Source: Haloarcula halobia (GTDB lineage Archaea; Halobacteriota; Halobacteria; Halobacteriales; Haloarculaceae). Taken from it: 64,000 bases of DNA. The translations under genes and the position numbers were made by a program. This document shows positions 57,160 through 64,000 of the stretch, piece after piece; position 1 is the stretch's first letter, and each line of letters opens with the position of its first letter. Under the pieces are notes generated by a model that ran no database searches, was not told the DNA's origin, and saw only the letters and a list, made by a program, of their open reading frames with translations. The DNA is taken from contig NZ_CP119787.1 of NCBI RefSeq assembly GCF_029338255.1, positions 1,612,001 through 1,676,000 of the forward strand. The letters are read 5' to 3'.

Positions 57160-59538
57160 ATGGCCGACTGTACGCTCTGTGGCCTGCCGGTCGACGCCGC
57201 GGTCAGCGACGACGACGTCGAGGGGACCTTCTGCTGCCGGGGCTGTCTGGAGGTCGCACGGACCCTCGACGACCCGGCGACGGCGTCCGTCGCGGACGCC
57301 GACACCGGCACCGACCCCGACGACGCCGCGGGCGAGACGGCGTACCTCGCCGTCGACGGGATGCACTGTGCGACCTGCGAGACGTTCCTGGAGGCCCGCG
57401 CGACAGACCACGAGGGCGTGACCGGCGCAGCGGCCAGTTACCCGACGGGGACGATGAAAGTCACCTACGACCCCGCCGTCCTCGACAGCGAGGGGCTCCC
57501 GGACGTCGTCGCCGGCACCGGCTACGACGCCAGTCACCGCCACGACGAGGACGACGACGAGTACGAACTGGAGGGGCGTCTCATCGTCGGCGGTTTCTTC
57601 GGGATGATGACGATGCTCTGGTACGTCCTCTTTCTCTACCCGGCGTACCTGGGCGTCGACGGGTCGCTCCTGTTGCTGGACCCGGCCGGTCCGGCGGGCG
57701 ACTACCTCCTGTGGAACATGGCCGTGATGACCGCCGTGGTCGTCGGCTACACCGGGTGGCCCCTGCTCCGGGGCGCCTACGTCAGTCTGCGGGCCGGCCG
57801 GCCGAACATGGACCTGCTGGTCGCGATGGCGGCGACGACGGCCTTCGGGTACAGCGTCCTCGCCGTGCTGCTGGGTCACACCGAGGTGTACTTCGACGTG
57901 GCGACGGTCATCGTCATGGCCGTCTCACTGGGCGATTACTACCAGGACCGGGTCCGGCGGGGCGCGCTCGAACGGTTGACCGAGTTCACGACCCAGCGGG
58001 CCGACACGGCCACCCGCCGGACGGACGGCGGGACGGAGACGGTCGACGTATCCGACCTCCGCCCCGGCGACGAAGTGGTCGTCCGGAGCGGCGACCGGAT
58101 TCCGGTCGACGGCACCGTCGTCTCCGGCGACGGCGCGGCCGACGAGTCGCTCGTGACTGGGGAGTCCCGGACGGTCCGCAAGACGGCGGGCGACGAGGTG
58201 CTCGGCGGGTCGCTGCTGACTGAGGGCGGCGTCGTCGTCAGCGTCGGCCCCGACGCCGAGAGCACCATCGACCGCCTCACGACGCTGCTGTGGGACGTCC
58301 AGAGCGGCCGCGGGGGCGTCCAGCGGTTGGTCGACCGCATCGCCGCCGTGTTCGTCCCGCTGGTGGTCGTCCTCGCCGTCGTCGCCACGGGCGCCCACCT
58401 CCTGTTCGGCGCGGGGCCGACCGACGCACTGCTGACCGGCCTCGCGGTGCTGGTCGTCTCCTGTCCCTGCGCACTGGGGCTGGCGACGCCGCTCGCGACG
58501 GCCGCCGGCATCCGCCGGGCCTTCGACGCCGGCGTCGTCGTCACCGGCGAGTCGGTCTTCGAGACGGCCACCGACCTGGACGTCGTCGCCTTCGACAAGA
58601 CGGGGACGCTGACGACCGGCGAGATGGAGCTGCTAGAGCGCGCCGACGAGCCGGTGATGCGCCGGGCGGCTGCCGTCGAGCAGTTCGCCGACCACCCGCT
58701 GGCCGCGGCCGTGACAGACGCCGTCGCCGTCCCCGACGCCGCCGTCGAGGCGTTCGAGAGTCACCCCGGCCGCGGCGTCAGCGCCGCCGTCGACGGCGAG
58801 CGGACGGTCGTCGGCACCGTCGACCTCGTGAAGTCGCTGGAACTGGCCGTCGACGACGACCTGCGAGACCGGTACGACCGTGCGCGCGAGGCGGGGCACG
58901 TCCCGGCGCTGGTGGCCTGGGGCGGCCGGGCCCGCGGCCTCGTCGTCGCCGGCGACCGGCCACGGGACGACTGGGAGACGACGGTCGACGCGCTGGCACG
59001 CGACCACGAGGTGGTCGTCGTCTCGGGCGACAGTCCCGACGCGACCGCCGCATTCGAATCGCATCCGGGCGTCGACGAGGTGTTCGCCGGGGTCCCGCCG
59101 GAGGCAAAGACCGAAGTCGTCCAGCGCCTCCAGTCCCGCGGGACGGTAGCGATGGTCGGCGACGGGAGCAACGACGCGCCGGCGCTGGGCACCGCCGACA
59201 TCGGCGTCGCGATGGCCTCGGGTACCCAGCTGGCGGCCGACGCCGCGGACGCCGTCGTGACCACCGACGACCTGGCGGCCGTCCCCGAACTGCTGGACGT
59301 GACCGCGGCGACGCGGTCGCGGGTCCGCCAGAACCTCGCGTGGGCCTTCTGCTACAACGCCGTCGCGCTCCCGCTCGCGCTCCTCGGACTGCTGAACCCG
59401 CTGTTCGCGGCGGTGGCGATGACCGCGAGCAGTCTGCTCGTCGTCGGCAACTCCACGCGCTCGCTGGCCGGGCAGCCGTCGTCGGCAGGGCGGGAGTCGA
59501 CCCCGGGTCCTGCTCGCCCGGTCCCGGAGAGCGACTGA
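57160..59538 (+). CDS. Copper-type P1B ATPase (CcoI/CopA-like)
   Basis: The 792-residue ATPase has an N-terminal cysteine cluster (C4, C7, C25, C26, C29), a heavy-metal domain with GMHCATC (C70, C73), and eight membrane helices. The helix motif SCPCALG binds Cu+. LVTGESRT, DKTGTLT with the phosphorylated Asp, DHPLA and GDGSNDAP are all intact. The extra N-terminal cysteine domain matches CcoI/FixI, which feeds copper to oxidases. It probably supplies the ba3 oxidase encoded divergently. Confidence 0.93.
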   Translation: MADCTLCGLPVDAAVSDDDVEGTFCCRGCLEVARTLDDPATASVADADTGTDPDDAAGETAYLAVDGMHCATCETFLEARATDHEGVTGAAASYPTGTMKVTYDPAVLDSEGLPDVVAGTGYDASHRHDEDDDEYELEGRLIVGGFFGMMTMLWYVLFLYPAYLGVDGSLLLLDPAGPAGDYLLWNMAVMTAVVVGYTGWPLLRGAYVSLRAGRPNMDLLVAMAATTAFGYSVLAVLLGHTEVYFDVATVIVMAVSLGDYYQDRVRRGALERLTEFTTQRADTATRRTDGGTETVDVSDLRPGDEVVVRSGDRIPVDGTVVSGDGAADESLVTGESRTVRKTAGDEVLGGSLLTEGGVVVSVGPDAESTIDRLTTLLWDVQSGRGGVQRLVDRIAAVFVPLVVVLAVVATGAHLLFGAGPTDALLTGLAVLVVSCPCALGLATPLATAAGIRRAFDAGVVVTGESVFETATDLDVVAFDKTGTLTTGEMELLERADEPVMRRAAAVEQFADHPLAAAVTDAVAVPDAAVEAFESHPGRGVSAAVDGERTVVGTVDLVKSLELAVDDDLRDRYDRAREAGHVPALVAWGGRARGLVVAGDRPRDDWETTVDALARDHEVVVVSGDSPDATAAFESHPGVDEVFAGVPPEAKTEVVQRLQSRGTVAMVGDGSNDAPALGTADIGVAMASGTQLAADAADAVVTTDDLAAVPELLDVTAATRSRVRQNLAWAFCYNAVALPLALLGLLNPLFAAVAMTASSLLVVGNSTRSLAGQPSSAGRESTPGPARPVPESD

Positions 59539-59540
59539 GG

Positions 59541-59897
59541 CGACGGCCGGACACCGTCTGCCGGCAGGTCCTCGAGAACGCCACGGAGCACAACACCGGA
59601 CCGGGCCCACAGGTGTGGGTGACCGTCGAGACGGGCGAGGACAGCGTCACCATCACCGTGGCGGACGACGGCCCCGGCATCGAGGAAAACGAACTCAGCA
59701 TCATCGAAGAGGGGACCGAGACGCCGCTGCGACACGGCAGCGGGTTCGCGCTCGCGCTCATCGCCTGGGGGACCGACATCGCCGGCGGGTCGGTCAGTTT
59801 CGAGGCCAACGAGTCGACTGGGACGGTGGTCACCATCGACGCCCCGACGCTATCGGGGCCGGACCCGGCGACGGCGGCGTCGGCCGACGACGGCTGA
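59541..59897 (+). pseudogene. Histidine kinase ATPase-domain remnant
   Basis: The frame encodes VLENATEHN (N-box), VTVADDGPGIEENE (G1) and a G2-like GSGFALALIAW, the core of a histidine kinase ATPase domain, and ends normally at 59897. No start codon or upstream domains exist; the frame emerges just after the P-ATPase stop. It looks like the 3' end of a kinase gene whose front was lost. A standalone ATPase from an upstream start is unlikely. Confidence 0.65.
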
Positions 59898-59905
59898 CGG
59901 GCCGC

Positions 59906-61660
59906 CTACTCCGTCCAGCGCGCGTCCGAGAGCGTCCGCTGGACGGCTTCCTCGCCGACGGCGTACGCGAGCGTCTCGAAGCCCGAGCGCTCGACCGGGT
60001 CCGAGGCGTTCGCGACCAGTCGGGAGACGATGAACTCCGGCGTCGACTTCCCGACGGTGCCAAAGCGGGGCTGGTAGTCGACCTGGAGCTCGAGGTCGGT
60101 GCTTAGGCCCTCGGCGAAGATGCCGTCGACGCGGGCGACGTCGGGCAACGGTTCGAGGTCCTCGGCCAGGTGGGTGACGAACACGCCCAGCGCGTCCCGG
60201 TCGACGGTCAGGGTCACCAGGCCGTGCAGCAGGTTCGCCGCCGACCCCGGTTCCGTGATAGCCTCGAACTCGTCGACCAGCATCAGGGTGCGGTCGCTGT
60301 CGGTCAGCGGCGGGACGACCGACCGCAGCGTGGACTCGAGAACGCCGGCGTTGAACGATGCGTGACGGCGGTGGAAGACGACGGTGTCGACGACCCCCAC
60401 CTCGGCGGCCGTCGCGGGGACCGGGAGGCCCATCTGGGCGAGCAACTGGACCTGACAGAGCGTCTCCAGCAGCGTGGTCTTCCCGCCGGAGTTCGCCCCG
60501 GTCAGCACCGCGACCCGGTCGCCGGTCGGCGGGGCGTTCGCGCTCTCGACCGCAAGGTCGTGGTCGCCGACGGCGTAGGTCACCGGCTGGACGTCCTCGA
60601 CGTCTGCGAGCGCGAGGTTGCGGGCCTCCCGGACCGCGATGGTCGAGCGGTCGTCGACGAACGTCGGGCGCACCAGGTCGAACGCCAGCGCGAACCGGGC
60701 CAGCGAGACCGAGAGCGCGATGTCCCCGACCGCCTCGACGGCGGCGTCGACGTCCTCGCGAGCGGCCGCGAGGTTCTCCTCCAGCCGGTCGGCCACCTCC
60801 GCCTCGCGGGCGTCCAGGTCACTGCGGAGCGCACTCCGCAGGTCGCGCAGGGCCGTCGCCACGAAGTCGCGGGCGTCCGTCGCCTCCCCGGGCATCGCGT
60901 CGCGGACGCTGGCCGCCTCCAGGCCCGTCTCGGCGACGACGTGGCGCACCAGCGCGTCCTGGAACTCGGCGGGCCGGCGGGCCTCCTCCTGGACGGCCTC
61001 GACGACGCTCGCCGACCCCGCCGCGAGGTCCTCGACCTGCCCCAGCTGCTCGCGGAGGCGGTCGAGTTCGTCGTCGGCCCCCTCGCCGACCCGGTCACCG
61101 CCGCCCGCGAGGCCGGCGAGTGCCGCCCGGGCGTCGGCGAGTGCGTCGCCGTCAACCTCGGCGAGCGGTTCGAAGACCCCCGCCTCGACGCCGGTCTCGC
61201 GCAGCCCCAGCGCCGTCTCGACGGCGGAAAGCTCGCCGCCCTCGGCGTCGTAGCCCTCGAAGGCGGCGATGATGGCCTCCCGATCGGCGTCCGGGAGGGC
61301 CGCCCAGGTGTCCCTGGCTTCGAGCACGTCGTCGAGCCGGCGCTCCATCTCCTCGCGCGTGGGAAGCGGTGTCAGCACGCGGATCCGGTCGGCGGCGTCC
61401 GCCGTGACGGCGTACTCCTCCGCGAGGTCCAGCAGTTCCTTGTAGACGTCGCGGGTGTCCCGGGTTGCGAGCAGATCCATCGACTCCGCCCCGGTGGCCC
61501 GCCGCAGAATCCGGGTCGCCCGCCCGCGCGAGAGTCCCGCTGCCGTCAGGGTCCGCGTGTCCGCCGACTCGATCGCCTCGATGGCCCGCTCGACGCCCAG
61601 TGCCTCACTCAGCAGGTCGGACGTCTTCGGCCCGATGCCCCAGTACTCCTCCAGTCGCAT
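59906..61660 (-). CDS. MutS-related ATPase
   Basis: The 584-residue protein opens with helix-hairpin-helix-like segments (WGIGPKTSDLLSEALG). Long coiled-coil helices follow, and a MutS ATPase domain near the C-terminus with Walker A TGANSGGKTTL and Walker B LMLVDEFEAIT. It lacks the mismatch-binding N-domain of MutS1 and the Smr nuclease tail of MutS2. It belongs to archaeal MutS-like proteins of unsettled function. It converges with the kinase remnant, eight bp away. Confidence 0.82.
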   Translation of the reverse strand: MRLEEYWGIGPKTSDLLSEALGVERAIEAIESADTRTLTAAGLSRGRATRILRRATGAESMDLLATRDTRDVYKELLDLAEEYAVTADAADRIRVLTPLPTREEMERRLDDVLEARDTWAALPDADREAIIAAFEGYDAEGGELSAVETALGLRETGVEAGVFEPLAEVDGDALADARAALAGLAGGGDRVGEGADDELDRLREQLGQVEDLAAGSASVVEAVQEEARRPAEFQDALVRHVVAETGLEAASVRDAMPGEATDARDFVATALRDLRSALRSDLDAREAEVADRLEENLAAAREDVDAAVEAVGDIALSVSLARFALAFDLVRPTFVDDRSTIAVREARNLALADVEDVQPVTYAVGDHDLAVESANAPPTGDRVAVLTGANSGGKTTLLETLCQVQLLAQMGLPVPATAAEVGVVDTVVFHRRHASFNAGVLESTLRSVVPPLTDSDRTLMLVDEFEAITEPGSAANLLHGLVTLTVDRDALGVFVTHLAEDLEPLPDVARVDGIFAEGLSTDLELQVDYQPRFGTVGKSTPEFIVSRLVANASDPVERSGFETLAYAVGEEAVQRTLSDARWTE

Positions 61661-61711
61661 GGGCGTGGCGACGGGCGGGCCGCGTTTAGTCGTTTATGAA
61701 CGACGCCTGAC

Positions 61712-62518
61712 TCACCCCTGTCCGCCCCGGTTCGCCGACAGGGCCTGCCAGGGCACGCGCCCCTGTTCCACGATGTTCGCCGGTTCGAGCGCCGGGTCGG
61801 TGAGCGTCACCCGCGCGAGGCCCACCGGCCCCGCACGCGGCGGTGCCAGGTTGTCGGGGGTCGACGTCTCGAAGGGTGCCTCCTCCACGTCGCCGACGAC
61901 GACGCGGAGTGTCATCCCGAACCCCTCGTGGGGCGAACAGAGGATGTCGTAGACGCCCTCCGTCTCGAAGGCGTGGAGCCAGGTGCTCGGCACCGGGGCG
62001 CTTGCCTCCTCTTCTTCCTCGTCGCCGTTCTCGCCGTCCTCGTCGTCCTCACCGGCTTCCTCATCTTCGTCGTCCTCGTCGGCTTCCCCATCTTCGCCGG
62101 GTTCCGCGGGCGGTTCTATCTGGTCGTCGGCGATGGTGTCGGCTCGCCACCCCTGCAGCGGCGAGGAGAAGGCGTCCACGCCGACCGGGACGCGCCGCCG
62201 CATCCCGAACGCCGGGTGGTACGACACAACGTTGTGGTCGGGCGTCGTGAAGACGAACTTCACCACGTCGCCGGGCTGGACGTGGAGCCCGGTGGGCTGG
62301 AAGAAGAAGTCCGCCGGCCGCTCTGGGTTCGTCGGCGGGCCGGAGATGAGCGTCCGGACCGTGTGGACAGTCCCCGAACCGTGGTCCATCTCACCTTCCG
62401 CTCCCTCGTCGTCGTCTTCCTGGGCCATCGCGGCCCCGCCGAGGACCGACACTGCCGCGCCCGCGCCGATGGTCTTCATCACGTCGCGCCGGTACGGGCC
62501 GTGTGTGTCTCTCGACAT
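61712..62518 (-). CDS. Cupredoxin (plastocyanin-like) with acidic insert
   Basis: The 268-residue protein has a Tat-like signal (YRRDVMKTIGAGAA) and a blue-copper fold: H95 in TPDHNVVSYHP, then C194, H197 and M202 in ILCSPHEGFGM. Between strands lies a highly acidic stretch (residues 134-172) that is almost only Glu, Asp and Gly. Its job is probably electron transfer outside the cell membrane. The ATG at 62518 is near a TATA box. Confidence 0.83.
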   Translation of the reverse strand: MSRDTHGPYRRDVMKTIGAGAAVSVLGGAAMAQEDDDEGAEGEMDHGSGTVHTVRTLISGPPTNPERPADFFFQPTGLHVQPGDVVKFVFTTPDHNVVSYHPAFGMRRRVPVGVDAFSSPLQGWRADTIADDQIEPPAEPGEDGEADEDDEDEEAGEDDEDGENGDEEEEEASAPVPSTWLHAFETEGVYDILCSPHEGFGMTLRVVVGDVEEAPFETSTPDNLAPPRAGPVGLARVTLTDPALEPANIVEQGRVPWQALSANRGGQG

Positions 62519-62548
62519 GGCGCGTAGGCCGTCGAGCGGGTGATCTAT

Positions 62549-62557
62549 TGTTATATA
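62549..62557 (-). promoter_or_regulatory. TATA box of cupredoxin gene
   Basis: Minus-strand gtatataac lies about 35 nt before ATG 62518, giving a leader of about ten bases. Confidence 0.5.
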
Positions 62558-62780
62558 CTTGATATTTTTTGCGCGCCGACAGCGAAGCACCGATTACTCT
62601 CGTTCTGCACTCGCTTACCGGTCGACAACGCGCTCTTACCACCGAGACGTCGAAGTACGGTGGCATCTGGGGCGTTCCCACACCGACTGGCGCCCGCTTC
62701 GCTGCCGGCTGGAAAGTGGGGCTTTCGGCCCGCCGTGACGCCGGCGCATCACTCAAGCCCCTCGGGACGCAACCGGAAGT

Positions 62781-63398
62781 ATGGCTCCACAGGGGTCCGA
62801 CGACCAGGTCTGTGCCGACTGTGGCGAGGCGGTCGACCCGAACGCGGTGCGCTGTCCGGTGTGTGACAGGCCGCTGCTCGCGAACCTCGACCCTGCGGCC
62901 GTCACGGCCCGCCTGGACGCGACGGGCGGCGACCTGGAGACGGCGCCGCGCTGGGCCGTGCTGTTGACCGGACTGGCGCTGGGCATCGCCATCGCGCCGC
63001 TCGTGACTTACGCCGTCGTCATCACCGTCGGCGGCGTCCCCCTGCCCCTGCTGGCCACCCTCGCGCTTCTCGGCTGGCTGGTCCCCGCGGCGTACCTCGC
63101 CCGTCTCCCGAACCCGAGCGCCGCGCTCGCCCGTGGCCTCTACCTGGTGGTCGGCGGGGTCGTCGCCGTCCTGGCCGCCGTCGTCGTCGACGCCGGGCGC
63201 GGCCAGTCGACCGTCGAGTCGAACGTCCTCGTCCTCGGCGTCGTCGCGCTGGCGGTACCGGCCGTCCTCGCGCTGGTGCTCGCCCGGCGCGTCGCCGCCC
63301 GTGCGGCCCGACAGGCCCGGGGCGAACCAGGCCGGTTCCACGAACTCGCGGGGCGAGCGCCGAGCGACCGCGATCAGCCCGACGAACCCGACTCCTGA
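62781..63398 (+). CDS. Zinc-ribbon membrane protein
   Basis: The 205-residue protein has an N-terminal zinc ribbon (C11, C14, C25, C28), then about four hydrophobic helices from residue 58 to 170, and a basic-acidic tail. It resembles other haloarchaeal zinc-ribbon membrane proteins of unknown role, including the last gene of the kinase cluster. It converges with the helicase gene, 13 bp away. Confidence 0.72.
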   Translation: MAPQGSDDQVCADCGEAVDPNAVRCPVCDRPLLANLDPAAVTARLDATGGDLETAPRWAVLLTGLALGIAIAPLVTYAVVITVGGVPLPLLATLALLGWLVPAAYLARLPNPSAALARGLYLVVGGVVAVLAAVVVDAGRGQSTVESNVLVLGVVALAVPAVLALVLARRVAARAARQARGEPGRFHELAGRAPSDRDQPDEPDS

Positions 63399-63411
63399 CG
63401 GCTCGCCCGAC

Positions 63412-64000
63412 TCAGCCCCAGAACGATTGCGTCCGGGCGTACTCTCGCTCCTGGCGGAGGATGTCTCGGTAGAACTCGTCCTCGTCCTCGCGCAGGCGGT
63501 TGATGATACGTGCGGCGTTGTGCGGCCCGACCCCGCGGGCCGCCAGCGCGACGACGGCCCGGCGCCCGTGGGACTGGACCAGCGACCCGGCGCGGTAGGC
63601 CCGCTCGGTCATCTTCTCCTGTTCCTCGTCGCGCTCGTCGGCCCGGACCGCCGACACCACCTCGTCGGCCCACGGGTTCAGCGCCGCGATGCGGGTCGAC
63701 CCACACTCCGGGCACTCGGGCTGGTCGCGCACCCGCTTTACCTGCTGTGTGCGGTCCCACCCCTTGCAGTGGAGACAGCACAGCAGGACGCGGTCGTTCT
63801 GGATGCGCTCGCGGACCGTCTGGATGACGCTCGCGTCGGCGTTCTCCGGTGAGAGGAGCTCCCGGCCCGAGGAGCGCCCACCCAGGCCCACCGGCGTGCG
63901 CTCGGCGACCGTCTCGAGGGCGATGTCCCCAGACTGCAGCGCCGCGAGGATCTCCGCGGCCGCGTCGACGGCGAGGTCCTCGTGTTTGACCTCCCGGAGC
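63412..64000 (-). CDS. Lhr-type ATP-dependent helicase, C-terminal part
   Basis: The frame is open to the right window edge and encodes the last 196 residues of a larger protein. A zinc-finger-like CCLHC...CPEC segment and the ending YARTQSFWG, after a VGPHNAARIINRL helix, match the C-termini of haloarchaeal Lhr-like superfamily 2 helicases. Helicase motifs themselves lie outside the window, so the family call rests on the C-terminal region. Confidence 0.65.
   Translation of the reverse strand, partial: LREVKHEDLAVDAAAEILAALQSGDIALETVAERTPVGLGGRSSGRELLSPENADASVIQTVRERIQNDRVLLCCLHCKGWDRTQQVKRVRDQPECPECGSTRIAALNPWADEVVSAVRADERDEEQEKMTERAYRAGSLVQSHGRRAVVALAARGVGPHNAARIINRLREDEDEFYRDILRQEREYARTQSFWG

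Overview
This window is chromosomal DNA from an extremely halophilic archaeon (class Halobacteria). The evidence is the high GC content, acidic proteins, many leaderless genes with a TATA box about 26-30 nt before the start codon, a haloarchaeal 16S-23S-5S operon, a sensory rhodopsin II with its transducer, halocyanin-type copper proteins, and archaeal TFB, aIF1A, RpoF, L21e and aEF1B. The rRNA sequence and gene content suggest the Haloarcula/Halomicrobium side of the class, but a species cannot be named by eye.

Layout. 1-6000: a DoxX protein, then a pterin/folate group (MptE, an F420-type flavin-independent LLM oxidoreductase, a GpgS-like glycosyltransferase, dihydropteroate synthase, dihydrofolate reductase). 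6000-9300: a gene of unknown function and a tandem pair of MetE-like proteins; the last 91 bp of metE are duplicated 224 bp away. 9300-14700: information-processing genes (HemK2-type methyltransferase, KsgA, DUF655, RpoF, L21e, aEF1B, a 59-residue zinc-finger protein, TFB). 14789-17820: htrII-sopII phototaxis operon. 18000-28300: a degenerate protein kinase with a membrane partner, an SDR, two tandem NSS transporters, Ogg, acylphosphatase, Nnr and HflX. 28300-30200: a sparse region with a candidate 35-residue gene, a UPF0058 protein, a ribbon-helix-helix protein and aIF1A.

30200-36035 is a complete rrn operon: promoter, 16S, spacer, 23S, 5S, terminator. Flanking inverted repeats can be drawn for the 16S and 23S processing stems. 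No tRNA gene is seen in the 16S-23S spacer or after 5S. 36200-42850: an ABC importer of the SsuABC/TauABC type, a GH3 glycosidase, a two-domain VOC dioxygenase and a carboxylesterase. 42989-44711: a DUF3179 lipoprotein followed by a frameshifted membrane-protein gene, then NikR.

45277-51207 is the most interesting block: a VWA protein, an FHA-tailed Ser/Thr kinase, a PP2C phosphatase, a zinc-ribbon FHA protein and a zinc-ribbon membrane protein, all in one direction. The arrangement resembles the VWA/PP2C/kinase (TerY-P) triads described in bacteria, with haloarchaea-specific additions. 51200-62500: archease, Hsp20, then a ba3-type terminal oxidase operon in which two halocyanin domains are fused to a CbaD-like membrane subunit. 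Divergent from it are a SafE/UreH-type membrane protein and a copper-type P-ATPase, probably for oxidase copper supply. A histidine-kinase remnant, a MutS-like ATPase and a cupredoxin with an acidic insert follow. The window ends inside an Lhr-type helicase.
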